Positions 36,014 to 46,251 are shown, counted from the first letter of the stretch. The stretch: DNA of 64,000 nucleotides from Bacillus sp. CECT 9360 (GCF_918741275.1 NZ_CAKKNA010000010.1:124001-188000); one strand, 5' to 3'. Numbers and translations: made by a program. The notes: generated by a model not told the origin, from the letters alone.

Positions 36014-36934
36014 TTGGAAACAGTTGTTTCATTGTCAAACGTAACGAAAAAAATCAAAAACAAAACGATTATTGATGGCATCAGCTTTGATGTTTACGCA
36101 GGGGAAATCTTTGGATTCCTGGGGCCGAACGGGGCCGGTAAAACAACAACGATCCGTATGCTTGTCGGGTTAATGAAGATCACTTCCGGCGATATCCATA
36201 TCAATGGACAAAGCGTGAAGACGAATTTCGAAGGTGCGGTACAGCATGTTGGCGCGATCGTCGAGAACCCGGAAATGTATAAGTTCATGTCCGGCTATGA
36301 CAATCTAAAACATTATGCACGGATGACCGGTGGCGTTTCGAAGGAAAGAATCGCTGAGGTCGTCGAGTTAGTGGGATTGACGCAGAGAATTAAGGAGAAA
36401 GTAAAAACGTATTCGCTCGGTATGCGTCAGCGTCTCGGGCTTGCGCAGGCACTGCTTCACCGTCCGAAGGTTCTAATTCTGGATGAACCTACAAATGGAC
36501 TGGATCCAGCGGGAATTCGCGAGATCCGTGATTATTTGAAGAAGCTCGCCCGTGAAGAGAATATGGCGGTAATCGTCTCAAGTCACCTGCTTTCTGAAAT
36601 GGAAATGATGTGCGATCGAATCGGCATCATCCAAAACGGAAAAATGATCGACGTCCAGAACGTGAGGGAAATCATGAAGGAAGAAAAGCAATCATACTTG
36701 ATTAACGCAATTCCGCTTCAAAAAGCCTTTGACGTTCTGAAGGGTTCCTTTGCAGAGGCGGACTTAGTGATTACAAAACAAAACATCCAACTGAATGGCT
36801 CGAAGGCTGACATTCCGAAAATGGTTGCCCAACTGGTAGAAAACGAGATTGATATTTATGAAGTTTCCCAGGTTAATAAATCACTCGAAGATAAATTCCT
36901 CGAGATCACCGGTGATAAAGGAGGCGTCGCATAA
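36014..36934 (+). CDS. ABC exporter ATPase (BcrA-like)
   Basis: 306 residues from TTG at 36014 with GGAG upstream. Walker A GPNGAGKTTTIRM, signature YSLGMRQRLGLAQAL, Walker B LILDEPTNGLDPAGI, switch SSHLLSEME. The YSLGMRQR signature is typical of BcrA-like ATPases in peptide-antibiotic resistance and lantibiotic immunity. Pairs with the next gene. Confidence 0.86.
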   Translation: METVVSLSNVTKKIKNKTIIDGISFDVYAGEIFGFLGPNGAGKTTTIRMLVGLMKITSGDIHINGQSVKTNFEGAVQHVGAIVENPEMYKFMSGYDNLKHYARMTGGVSKERIAEVVELVGLTQRIKEKVKTYSLGMRQRLGLAQALLHRPKVLILDEPTNGLDPAGIREIRDYLKKLAREENMAVIVSSHLLSEMEMMCDRIGIIQNGKMIDVQNVREIMKEEKQSYLINAIPLQKAFDVLKGSFAEADLVITKQNIQLNGSKADIPKMVAQLVENEIDIYEVSQVNKSLEDKFLEITGDKGGVA

Positions 36935-37872
36935 TGGGATTGATCATTAATGAATGGGTAAAGATTTTCAAAAGAAAAGCCACCTATATTATGTTTGCGA
37001 TCATAGCATTGGGAGTATTGGCGTCTTCGATCATTATTTTTACTTCCAATACCGATCAGCCTGACAACAGTAACTGGAAGACTGAGCTCCAAGATGAAAA
37101 CAATGCTTTGAAAGCGGATGTAGAAGCAGTGCCTGGCGATCAAAACAAAGGATATATCGAGAGACAAATCGCTCAAAATGAATATCGCATCGAACATGAT
37201 ATGGCTCCGACTCAGGACTATTCGGTTTGGGCGTATATGACGGATATGCTTCCGATGGTAGATCTTGTTGCACTCTTCGCGATTATTATCGCTGCCGGCA
37301 TGGTTGCCAGCGAATTTAGCTGGGGGACGATTAAGTTATTATTAATCAGGCCCATCAGCAGAGTGAAAATCCTCTTGAGCAAATATGTAGTCGTGTTGCT
37401 CTTTTCATTGCTAATGCTTTCCGTGTTATTTGTATTAAGCTTTATTTCAGGCGCGATTTTCTTTGGAATGGGAGATCCTACTCCTTATCTGGCTTACGTA
37501 GATGGCGAAATCGTCGAAAAAGGCCATGTTGTTCACTTAATCGTCAGTTATTTATTAGAGTCCGTTGGTCTTCTGATGTTTTCGACGATGGCATTCATGA
37601 TATCTGCTGCCTTCCGAAACAGCTCACTAGCGATTGGGATATCCATCTTCCTATTATTAATGGGAGGAACGGTAACATCCCTGCTTGCCATAAAGTTCGA
37701 TTGGGCCAAATATCTTTTATTTGCCAATATCGACCTAAACCAATACTTTGAAACCGTTCCAGTGGTAGAAGGGATGACGCTTGCGTTTTCATTGGTTACG
37801 CTGCTCGTGTACTTCATCATCTTCCATGCCATCTCGTTCCTGGCATTTGTGAAGAGAGATATAACAGCATAA
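36934..37872 (+). CDS. ABC-2 type permease
   Basis: 312 residues. One N-terminal helix, a large extracellular loop (residues about 45-95, rich in Asn/Glu/Asp), then five helices with ASEFSWGTIKLLLIRPISRVKILLSKY, the motif shared by BcrB/NatB-like permeases. Membrane partner of the preceding ATPase. Last gene of the operon. Confidence 0.84.
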   Translation: MGLIINEWVKIFKRKATYIMFAIIALGVLASSIIIFTSNTDQPDNSNWKTELQDENNALKADVEAVPGDQNKGYIERQIAQNEYRIEHDMAPTQDYSVWAYMTDMLPMVDLVALFAIIIAAGMVASEFSWGTIKLLLIRPISRVKILLSKYVVVLLFSLLMLSVLFVLSFISGAIFFGMGDPTPYLAYVDGEIVEKGHVVHLIVSYLLESVGLLMFSTMAFMISAAFRNSSLAIGISIFLLLMGGTVTSLLAIKFDWAKYLLFANIDLNQYFETVPVVEGMTLAFSLVTLLVYFIIFHAISFLAFVKRDITA

Positions 37873-37884
37873 TATACACCCATG

Positions 37885-37917
37885 CTCCCTATTCGATTAT
37901 TTCGGATAGGGAGTTTT
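37885..37917 (+). terminator. ABC-exporter operon terminator
   Basis: CTCCCTAT (37885-37892) with ATAGGGAG (37906-37913), then TTTT. Confidence 0.8.
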
Positions 37918-38037
37918 GTTGAATATACGAATTTCGCGTAGAATCTGCCCGGTTTTTGTATATGAGATTATCTGGACAACCCCCCCACTACGCTATTACG
38001 ATAGTATTTAAATAGAGAAAAAATGGGGGATTTGTTT

Positions 38038-38172
38038 ATGCCACTGTATAGCATGCGGGAAATATGGACGCCATTGAAATTTTTGGGGATCAAGATATTC
38101 AAAAGCCACGATTACGGCAATTATTTTTTTAAGATGTGGAATAACCGGCTTCGGAGGATTAAGTGGTTGTAG
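38038..38172 (+). CDS. Small basic protein (44 aa), unknown
   Basis: ATG at 38038 with GGGGGA eight bases upstream. Product MPLYSMREIWTPLKFLGIKI... ends RLRRIKWL; basic and aromatic, helix-prone, with no membrane segment long enough to span. I do not recognise it. The ribosome site and intact frame argue for a real gene; a chance frame remains possible. Confidence 0.4.
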   Translation: MPLYSMREIWTPLKFLGIKIFKSHDYGNYFFKMWNNRLRRIKWL

Positions 38173-38450
38173 GTGTTATTTCAGAAAGGCTCCGTTCTTA
38201 ATATAGGCACATCACCAGTTCATTTTGGTATGGGCCTTTTTTATTTCCTGAAGGTGTCTTACACTAATTTTTAGTAAGATAGAACGGAGGCTCTGTTGGG
38301 GAAAAACGAAAATCCCATTAAAAAACGAGATTGGGGAACCCCTAGAATCTGCCGCACCGTAACGCTTCACTGAATCATTTATAAAAAAGAGAATGGCGAT
38401 ACACGAATAGCATTGTTTGGTGAAGAAGTGTTTGAAGAAGGAGGGGTTTG
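38173..38450. other. Intergenic region without a clear gene
   Basis: An inverted repeat CTCCGTTCT (38189-38197) / AGAACGGAG (38280-38288) encloses a T-rich stretch. The rest looks like decayed coding sequence (short frames with internal stops) leading to the GGAGGGG ribosome site of the next gene. No function assigned. Confidence 0.4.
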
Positions 38451-38750
38451 ATGAAAAAATATAGAGCATTGCCGCTGGTTTTGATAGTAGTTACTCTATT
38501 ATCTGCTTGTGGAAAACCTGAACCCACAGCAACCATCAGTATTGGGGAATACGAAAAGTTAGAGTTTGGGTGGAGCTATGATGAAGTAAAGGACATGGTG
38601 GGGGGAAAAGAATTAAACAAATACAAAGGTAAGAAGGGTACCGAATATGAATTTAAGGGTGGAGAATATTCTGTCATCCTGCTTTTTAATAATAAGAGCG
38701 GTAGACTTGTATGCAAGGGAAATGGGCAAGATATGGAATGCGAAGAATAA
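38451..38750 (+). CDS. Small lipoprotein, SmpA/BLIP-like fold
   Basis: 99 residues. Lipoprotein signal with lipobox LLSAC, then a short domain with YEKLEFGWSYDEVKDMVGG and KGTEYEFKGGEYSVILLFNNKSGRLV, the helix-helix-sheet pattern of small SmpA/OmlA/BLIP-like proteins frequent in Bacillus. Cell-surface, function unknown. ATG directly follows GGAGGGGTTTG. Confidence 0.7.
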   Translation: MKKYRALPLVLIVVTLLSACGKPEPTATISIGEYEKLEFGWSYDEVKDMVGGKELNKYKGKKGTEYEFKGGEYSVILLFNNKSGRLVCKGNGQDMECEE

Positions 38751-38835
38751 TAGACTTGTTTCTATTATAATAATATGCGCGTCTTTTGGATGACCAGGGA
38801 TTTCTAATTGGATATAAATATTTACAGAAAAGCTG

Positions 38836-38860
38836 AGAGCCTATTTCTTAGACTCTGAGC
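38836..38860. repeat. Left copy of a 25-nt direct repeat flanking an islet
   Basis: Identical over 25 nt to 40501-40525, where it contains the last codons and stop of rarA. The left copy has no gene attached and its hairpin carries a mismatch. Interpreted as a duplicated insertion junction. Confidence 0.7.
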
Positions 38861-38985
38861 CATTTTTATTTTCGAATGAATATTTTTATTTCCGGTTAAT
38901 ATATATAATAAAAAATTTCCATAGTTTCGATTGTTTCCTTTTCGAGAATGTATTTAATAAAATGGAGGTGAGGAGGTTGATAAAT

Positions 38986-39453
38986 ATGGGTGAAATTCTT
39001 AATAAAGTAAAACTCAGTGAAACAGAGGAACGTTCGATTCCTACCGATCGCGCAAAGAAATATGTGAAAATTCGAAAGCTTGAAGAAGAAATTGCGAGAG
39101 AAAAGTCAGTGCTGGAAGAACTATCAGCAGAAGAAATTGCAGCGATTGAAGATATCTTTAAGAAGGATATTGTCGATGAAGTTCCCCAATATCTGTCTGT
39201 CAAAGAAGTATCAATGCTTACGGGTTTGACACCACAAATTGTGAGACGGCACTGTGCAAATAGGAAGTACGCTGCCTATCAACCAGGCGGAGGAAACGGA
39301 ACTTGGCATATTGAATCGTCACGATTTAGAACCTATCCTAATTGGTTGGATTTCATACAAAAAAGAAATGAATTGTTCTCGAATTCTCAACAGGTTGCCA
39401 AACTAGCTGTTCAGCTTTGGGACGAAGACGAGTCTGAAAAATCCGAGGAATAG
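38986..39453 (+). CDS. Helix-turn-helix protein, probable antitoxin of a PIN-type pair
   Basis: 155 residues. An N-terminal charged helical part (RAKKYVKIRKLEEEIAREKSVLEEL) is followed by an excisionase/MerR-like winged motif, YLSVKEVSMLTGLTPQIVRRHCANRKYAAYQPGG. ATG at 38986 is correctly spaced from GAGGAGG, unlike the TTG at 38977. It is followed two bases later by a gene whose remnant looks like a PIN ribonuclease, so an antitoxin/autorepressor role is likely. Confidence 0.7.
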   Translation: MGEILNKVKLSETEERSIPTDRAKKYVKIRKLEEEIAREKSVLEELSAEEIAAIEDIFKKDIVDEVPQYLSVKEVSMLTGLTPQIVRRHCANRKYAAYQPGGGNGTWHIESSRFRTYPNWLDFIQKRNELFSNSQQVAKLAVQLWDEDESEKSEE

Positions 39454-39455
39454 GG

Positions 39456-39772
39456 ATGGAAAACAATGAATTAACTCAAGTTACAAGAATATATTTTACA
39501 GATACCAATCTCTAAGTGAGGTAAAAACAGACTATCTTCAAACTTCCGATGCACGCATTTTAGTATCTGCCTATTTGAATGATGCCATTTTGGTAACAGC
39601 CAATATCAAAGATTTTTATTTATATCCTCTATTATTCTCCTCAGAAGAAGAAACCTTATATGATGTCCTAAATGAGACATATGTTCAAATTCCAACACAA
39701 GCAAGAGAAATGATTTTACAAGATGCTGATTTTCAAGCTCTTTTACATGAATTACGGGCCTTAAAACAATGA
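39456..39772 (+). pseudogene. PIN-domain toxin remnant with internal deletion and frameshift
   Basis: Frame 1 starts at ATG 39456 and reads ...TQVTRIYFTDTNL then stops (TAA at 39513). It has the IYFTDTN beginning of a PIN domain, with its first catalytic aspartate. A second frame, open from 39470 to 39772, continues with YLQTSDARILVSAYLNDAILVTANIKDF and a tail ending LRALKQ, the C-terminal half of a PIN domain. Together they are about 30 residues too short and out of frame, so the toxin is inactivated. Confidence 0.65.
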
Positions 39773-39801
39773 TCCATTCATTATTAAAGGAGTGAGGATT
39801 T

Positions 39802-40476
39802 TTGCCTGTTTTATATCCTGACTATGTTGAAACGCCAACTGAGTGCATCATAGAAAGTGTAAACGACCAGATTTCTTCAAGAAAACTTTTAAGTGCCAAA
39901 TTAAAAAATAACTACAATAATAAATTTCTCTACATCATGATGAATCCAAGTAAGGCTAATCACCATAACTCTGATAAAACTATTAATAAATGTGCAAGTA
40001 TGACTTATAACGATTTATCACATTTAAAAGTTGGCCAGTTTAGCATTGTCAATGTTTATCCGTTCTATGAATCTAAATCGGCTGGGCTAAATGATGTTTT
40101 ATTTAAAGTGAAAGGGATATCTGAAAGTGTTTATTTCAAAGAATTGTTTGCTAATTTATATGGGATTAAACAGGCAATTGAAGGATCGGACCATGTATTA
40201 ATGGCGACAGGCGGCATCCCAAAATCAATTGCTGACCAAAAGGAATACCAATTCATCCTCGACACTATCGTTAGCTATGTGGAAAGCTCAAAAGGAGTCG
40301 CTTTTTTAGGGACAAGTAAGAATTATAAAGGTAGGTATGTCTTACAAAAGAAATATGCTTACCATATCTGCCCAAAGGGGAATCCCAATACCATAGATAA
40401 AATTAAGCTCCATCAAGTACAGAACGGCCAATTCGTTGATATCCCGTCTGAAAAGGAAATAACCTTGACTATATAA
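39802..40476 (+). CDS. DUF1643 family protein
   Basis: 224 residues. FLYIMMNPSKANHHNSDKTINKC, IVNVYPFYESKS and a C-terminal CPKGNP segment match DUF1643, a family of unknown function often found on mobile or phage-related segments. TTG start at 39802 with GGAGTGAGG upstream. Lies in the same islet as the antitoxin-like gene. Confidence 0.75.
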   Translation: MPVLYPDYVETPTECIIESVNDQISSRKLLSAKLKNNYNNKFLYIMMNPSKANHHNSDKTINKCASMTYNDLSHLKVGQFSIVNVYPFYESKSAGLNDVLFKVKGISESVYFKELFANLYGIKQAIEGSDHVLMATGGIPKSIADQKEYQFILDTIVSYVESSKGVAFLGTSKNYKGRYVLQKKYAYHICPKGNPNTIDKIKLHQVQNGQFVDIPSEKEITLTI

Positions 40477-40500
40477 TAAAAATGAAAAAATAGAAGGCTC

Positions 40501-40525
40501 AGAGCCTATTTCTTAGACTCTGAGC
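40501..40525. repeat. Right copy of the 25-nt direct repeat, overlapping the rarA 3' end
   Basis: Contains the rarA stop codon (40506-40508) and last codons. With the preceding GGCTC it forms a hairpin GCTCAGAG/CTCTGAGC with T-runs on both strands, probably the rarA terminator region. Confidence 0.7.
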
Positions 40526-41786
40526 TTTCTATTTTTTCATACACACTCGCCAAAGCCTGTTCAAATTTCCCGGTCTTTTTTGGTGCATAATATTTCTTGT
40601 TCTTTATTTTGTTTGGAAGGTACTGTTGCTTCACCCAGCCGTTTTCATAGTCATGCGGGTAGAGATAATCGAGGCCGCGGCCAAGGTCTTTGGCGCCTTT
40701 ATAATGGGCATCCTTTAAGTGATCGGGCACATCGCCACTGTTGCCGCTACGAATGTCGGCGAGAGCCGCGTCAATGGCTTGAATGGCCGAGTTGGATTTT
40801 GGCGATAAGCAAAGTTCAACGACAGAGTTTGCGAGCGGAATCCTTGCTTCAGGGAAGCCGAGACGCTCTGCCGCTTCCACTGCTGCAAGTGCCCGCGGCC
40901 CGGCCTGTGGGTTCGCGAGGCTGATATCTTCATAAGCAATCACGACTAATCTGCGGGCGATGCTGACAAGATCTCCGGCCTCTATCAATCTGCCAAGATA
41001 GTGGAGCGCCGCATTTACGTCGCTGCCGCGGATCGATTTTTGGAAAGCGGAAAGGACGTCATAATGAGCGTCGCCGTCTTTGTCGTGGGAAAAGCTCTTT
41101 TTTTGCATGCATTCTTCGGCTGATTTCAAATCTACTACTATATAGCCTTCCTTATCCGGCTCTGTCGAAATGACGGCCAGCTCCAAAGCGTTCAAGGCAC
41201 TTCTGACATCTCCGTTAGCCGCCGATGCGAAATGCTGCATCGCTTCATCGGATACCTTTGTTTTATATTTGCCGAGACCACGCTCTTCGTCATGAAGGGC
41301 TCTTTCCACTGCCTTAGCCATATCTTCCGGTTCCAGTGGCTTCAGTTCAAATATCTGCGTCCGACTCCTAATGGCGGGGTTAATCGCATGATACGGGTTG
41401 CTTGTCGTCGCACCGATTAACGTGATCATTCCGTTCTCAAGATATGGCAGCAAAAAATCCTGTTTTGCCTTATCAAGACGGTGGACTTCATCGAGAAGCA
41501 GGATGACCTTGCCAGACATTTTTGCTTCCTGGGCGACAATTTCCAAATCTTTTTTATTATTGGTAACAGCGTTCAGCGTTCGAAACGCAAATTGCGTGCT
41601 GCCGGCAATCGCACTTGCGATCGAAGTTTTTCCAATTCCGGGCGGGCCGTATAAAATCATGGAAGAGAGCTGCTTGGCTTTTACCATTCTGTATATAATT
41701 TTCCCTTCGCCTACCAGATGCTCCTGGCCGATGATTTCCTCAATGGAACGCGGCCGCATCCGGAAAGCTAGCGGTTTAATCGTCAT
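40506..41786 (-). CDS. rarA: Replication-associated recombination protein RarA (MgsA)
   Basis: 426 residues. AAA+ clamp-loader-like ATPase: Walker A GPPGIGKTSIA, Walker B LLLDEVHRLDKAKQ, sensor 1 IGATTSNPYHAINPAIRSR, then the MgsA C-terminal domain (DVPDHLKDAHYKGAKDLGRG). Acts at stalled replication forks. ATG at 41786 is taken because the TTG five codons upstream sits within the GGAGAG ribosome site. Divergent from cymR across array C; its 3' end overlaps the islet direct repeat. Confidence 0.94.
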   Translation of the reverse strand: MTIKPLAFRMRPRSIEEIIGQEHLVGEGKIIYRMVKAKQLSSMILYGPPGIGKTSIASAIAGSTQFAFRTLNAVTNNKKDLEIVAQEAKMSGKVILLLDEVHRLDKAKQDFLLPYLENGMITLIGATTSNPYHAINPAIRSRTQIFELKPLEPEDMAKAVERALHDEERGLGKYKTKVSDEAMQHFASAANGDVRSALNALELAVISTEPDKEGYIVVDLKSAEECMQKKSFSHDKDGDAHYDVLSAFQKSIRGSDVNAALHYLGRLIEAGDLVSIARRLVVIAYEDISLANPQAGPRALAAVEAAERLGFPEARIPLANSVVELCLSPKSNSAIQAIDAALADIRSGNSGDVPDHLKDAHYKGAKDLGRGLDYLYPHDYENGWVKQQYLPNKIKNKKYYAPKKTGKFEQALASVYEKIESSESKK

Positions 41787-41840
41787 GAAACATCTCTCCA
41801 AAGGTTTGATAATCTATCTTAAATTAAGGTACGAGCACAT

Positions 41841-42480
41841 GAGTTAGCAATCGCTCGTAAATTTGAATAGTCGCTCGTAAATTCAGATAATCGCTCGCAA
41901 ATTTGAATAGCCGCTCGTAAATTCGGATAATCGCTCGTAAATTTGAATAGCCGCTCGTAAATTCAGATAATCGCTCGCAAATTTGAATAGCCGCTCGTAA
42001 ATTCGGATAATCGCTCGCAAATTTGAATAGTCGCTCGTAAATTCGGATAATCGCTCGTAAATTTGAATAGCCGCTCGTAAATTCAGATAATCGCTCGCAA
42101 ATTTGAATAGCCGCTCGTAAATTCAGATAATCGAGCACAAATCCAGATAATCGAGCACAAATCCAAATAATCGAGCACAAATCCAGATAATCGAGCACAA
42201 ATCCAAATAATCGAGCACAAATCCAAATAATCGAGCACAAATCCAAATAATCGAGCACAAATCCAAATAATCGAGCACAAATTCAGATAATCGAGCACAA
42301 ATCCGGATAATCGAGCACAAATCCAAATAATCGAGCACAAATTCAGATAATCGAGCACAAATCCGGATAATCGAGCACAAATCCAAATAATAGAGCACAA
42401 ATCCAAATAATCGAGCACAAATCCAGATAATCGAGCACAAATCCAAATAATCGAGCACAAATCCAATTTCTCAAGCAGAA
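41841..42480. repeat. Array C: 32 units of exactly 20 bp
   Basis: Unit (A)TYYRRATAATCG followed by CTCGYAA in the left half (41841-42120, alternating two unit types in a 40-bp pattern) and by AGCACAA in the right half (42121-42480). No indel over 640 bp. Long open frames on the minus strand are only a consequence of the repeat and lack ribosome sites. It fills the divergent gap between rarA and cymR. Confidence 0.95.
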
Positions 42481-42773
42481 ACTGATTTTTCACCAGTCGT
42501 CCAAGCCCGCAACTTCAATATCTAACGGACCGTAACTCACAAACGCACCGTAAAAGGCTTCATGTTATAATAAAAGTATACCATTTTTCCCAAAAAAGCG
42601 AGGATTCGACAGCAAAGACAGCTTGAAGATGCCGAATATGCATTCCCAGGCATTGTATGCTATAATTTCAAAAGCCTAATGGTGACAATCTTATTTTTTC
42701 AGCCTAGAGATGAATGAAAGGTAACATATAGATTTTTCCAGGAATAAAGCAGGAAATTTGAGGTGTAATAATA
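42481..42773 (+). promoter_or_regulatory. cymR upstream region with extended -10 promoters
   Basis: Two TGNTATAAT elements: 42663-ish (TGCTATAAT, hexamer 42661-42666) and one with hexamer 42566-42571. Neither has a good -35. No gene seen. Confidence 0.45.
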
Positions 42774-43193
42774 ATGAAGATTTCGACTAAGGGACGTTAT
42801 GGGTTGACGATTATGATCGAGCTTGCCAAACATCATGGGGAAGGGCCGACGTCATTAAAGACAATTGCCCAGGCGCATGATTTATCCGAGCATTACTTGG
42901 AGCAGTTGATCGCGCCGTTACGTAATGCTGGACTCGTGAAGAGTATTCGCGGGGCGTACGGTGGATATGTGCTGGCGAAGGATGCTGAGAGCATTACATC
43001 GGGGGATATTATCCGCGTACTTGAAGGTCCGATTTCGCCGGTTGAAGGGATTGAGGATGAAGAGCCTGTCAAGCGCCAGTTATGGATCAGAATCCGTGAT
43101 GCTGTTAAGGAAGTTCTCGACAATACGACGTTAGAGGATCTCGCCAATTACAAAGATACCGGCGACCAAGACTCTTATATGTTTTATATTTAG
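42774..43193 (+). CDS. cymR: Rrf2 family regulator, CymR
   Basis: 139 residues. MKISTKGRYGLTIMIELAKHHGEGPTSLKTIAQ and LEQLIAPLRNAGLVKSIRGAYGGYVLA are typical Rrf2 winged-helix sequence. There are no cysteines, so no Fe-S cluster, as in CymR, the master repressor of cysteine metabolism that works with CysK in Bacillus. Lies immediately upstream of the cysteine desulfurase and mnmA, as in B. subtilis. Confidence 0.9.
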   Translation: MKISTKGRYGLTIMIELAKHHGEGPTSLKTIAQAHDLSEHYLEQLIAPLRNAGLVKSIRGAYGGYVLAKDAESITSGDIIRVLEGPISPVEGIEDEEPVKRQLWIRIRDAVKEVLDNTTLEDLANYKDTGDQDSYMFYI

Positions 43194-43220
43194 TGAGTTA
43201 CCTTACATGGAGGCGAAATA

Positions 43221-44363
43221 GTGGAACGTATATATTTGGATCATGCCGCGACATCGCCCATGCATCCGCAGGTCATTGAAAAAATGATGGATGTGATGCA
43301 GCAGAATTTCGGCAACCCATCCAGCATTCACTCATTTGGGCGCGAAGCCCGACATATTCTCGATGAATCCAGGGAAACGATTGCCAAAAGCATTAACGCC
43401 ATACGCAATGAAATCATTTTTACGAGCGGCGGAACGGAAGCTGATAACACGGCGCTTATCGGGATAGCTAACGCGTATCAGGAGAGAGGCAAGCACATCA
43501 TCACTACCCTGGTCGAACATCATGCCATTCTTCACACCGCAAAATTTCTTGAGAAATCTGGATTTGAAGTAACCTATTTGCCGGTAGATGAGCAAGGGCT
43601 TATTTCTCTTGATGACTTAAAGGCTGCGCTTAGGGATGATACCATCCTTGTTTCCGTCATATTCGGCAATAATGAAGTCGGTACAATCCAACCGATTGGG
43701 GAAATTAGCAGCATCCTCTCTGGCCACCAGGCTTTTTTCCATACGGATGCCGTACAGGTTTACGGCTTGGTCCCGATTGATGTCAAAGATCTCGGAATTG
43801 ATCTTTTATCAGTCTCAGCACATAAAATAAACGGGCCAAAAGGAATTGGCTTTTTGTATATAAAAGAAGGAATCAAGCATCAGCCGCATCTTCATGGCGG
43901 GGAGCAGGAGCGCAAACGCAGGGCGGGCACGGAAAGCGTCCCGGCGATTGCCGGATTTGCCGAAGCGGTAAAAATCGCGCAGAACGCAATGGATGAAAAA
44001 TCGGAACAGTTCCGCGGCTTCAAGCGTCTTCTCCTTTCCATTTTTGAAGAAGGAAACATCGCATTTGAAGTGAATGGAGCGATAGAATCTTCGCTTCCTC
44101 ACGTGATGAACGTTAGTTTTCCGGGGACGAATGTGGAGGCAATGCTTGTGAATTTAGATTTAGCGGGGATTTCTGTTTCAAGCGGTTCCGCATGCACAGC
44201 TGGGTCGATTGATCCGTCGCATGTGCTTGTGGCGATGTTTGGCAAGGATTCCGAACGGACGAAAAATTCAATCCGGTTCAGCTTTGGATTGCATAATACT
44301 GAGCAGGAAATAAGACATGCAGGCGAAGAAACGGTTAAAATCGTAAACAGACTTGTAAAATAA
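43221..44363 (+). CDS. yrvO: Cysteine desulfurase (YrvO type)
   Basis: 380 residues. PLP-binding lysine in SAHKINGPKGIGF, catalytic cysteine in SSGSACTAGSIDPSH. Takes sulfur from cysteine; next to mnmA it supplies sulfur for 2-thiouridine at tRNA wobble position 34. GTG start at 43221 with GGAGG upstream. NifS/IscS class; no iscU nearby. Confidence 0.93.
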   Translation: MERIYLDHAATSPMHPQVIEKMMDVMQQNFGNPSSIHSFGREARHILDESRETIAKSINAIRNEIIFTSGGTEADNTALIGIANAYQERGKHIITTLVEHHAILHTAKFLEKSGFEVTYLPVDEQGLISLDDLKAALRDDTILVSVIFGNNEVGTIQPIGEISSILSGHQAFFHTDAVQVYGLVPIDVKDLGIDLLSVSAHKINGPKGIGFLYIKEGIKHQPHLHGGEQERKRRAGTESVPAIAGFAEAVKIAQNAMDEKSEQFRGFKRLLLSIFEEGNIAFEVNGAIESSLPHVMNVSFPGTNVEAMLVNLDLAGISVSSGSACTAGSIDPSHVLVAMFGKDSERTKNSIRFSFGLHNTEQEIRHAGEETVKIVNRLVK

Positions 44364-44367
44364 TTAA

Positions 44368-45498
<1,131 letters not shown>

Positions 45499-45505
45499 CA
45501 TTAAG

Positions 45506-45535
45506 TCCTCAGCTATAATGGCTGAGGATTTTTTA
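45506..45535 (+). terminator. Terminator after mnmA
   Basis: TCCTCAGC (45506-45513) with GCTGAGGA (45521-45528), then six T. Confidence 0.85.
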
Positions 45536-45582
45536 ATCATTATGGTATACTTTTTAGTAGAAAAATTGGAGCGTGAACGACG

Positions 45583-46251
45583 ATGGATAAAAACCAACAG
45601 GGTATTCAATATATGCAGGAAGGTAAATACGAGGAAGCGGTTAAAGTATTCACTGAGGCAATCGAGGAAAATCCCGGCGAACCAGTAGCATACATCAATT
45701 TTGGCAATGTATTGACTGCAATTGGCGAGCTGGACCGAGCGATTATTTTTTACAAAAAAGCCATTGAGCTGGATGAAAAAGCGGCTGCCGCCTATTATTC
45801 GCTGGGAAATCTTTATTTTGATGCTGAAAAGTTAATTGAGGCCAAGGATATGTTCGAAAAAGCGGTCCGCTTTGGTCTTGAAAATAGTGATGCGTACTTC
45901 ATGCTTGGCATGAGTCTGTTGCAGTTGGACCAGGCGAAGCTTGCGATGCCTTATTTGCAGAGAAGCGTTGAATTGAATCCGGACGACATTGATGCCAGAT
46001 TCCAGTATGCGCTTTGCCTTGCCCAAGCTGAATTGTACGATGAATTGATCAACCAGCTAATGATTGTCGTGGAGAAGGATCCGGGTCATTCGGATGCTTA
46101 CTATAACCTTGGTGTCGCCTATGCGGGGCATCATGAGGATCCGCAAGCGGCGTTAACGTTTTTCGAGAAAGCTTTGGAGGCTCAACCGGACCATATGCTT
46201 GCTGCAAATGGGAAGAGTTTGATGGAGAGTATGCTAGCGGAGGGAAATTAA
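45583..46251 (+). CDS. yrrB: TPR repeat protein (YrrB-like)
   Basis: 222 residues made of about six tetratricopeptide repeats (GKYEEAVKVFTEAIEENPGEPVAYINFGNVL and following). No signal peptide; a cytosolic scaffold. Its place between mnmA and recD2 matches yrrB of B. subtilis. Partner unknown. Confidence 0.88.
   Translation: MDKNQQGIQYMQEGKYEEAVKVFTEAIEENPGEPVAYINFGNVLTAIGELDRAIIFYKKAIELDEKAAAAYYSLGNLYFDAEKLIEAKDMFEKAVRFGLENSDAYFMLGMSLLQLDQAKLAMPYLQRSVELNPDDIDARFQYALCLAQAELYDELINQLMIVVEKDPGHSDAYYNLGVAYAGHHEDPQAALTFFEKALEAQPDHMLAANGKSLMESMLAEGN

Noticed and set aside
38212-38469. Minus-strand 85-residue frame upstream of the small lipoprotein gene
   Set aside because: No ribosome site and it overlaps the plus-strand ribosome site and signal-peptide region of a better-supported gene.
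41841-42480. CRISPR array
   Set aside because: Units are contiguous 20-mers with no distinct spacers, and no cas genes occur in the window.
41824-42493. Overlapping minus-strand open frames of 110-140 residues with LDLCSIIWICAR repeats
   Set aside because: They arise because the 20-bp unit lacks stops in these frames; there is no ribosome site, three overlapping frames are open at once, and the composition follows the DNA repeat.
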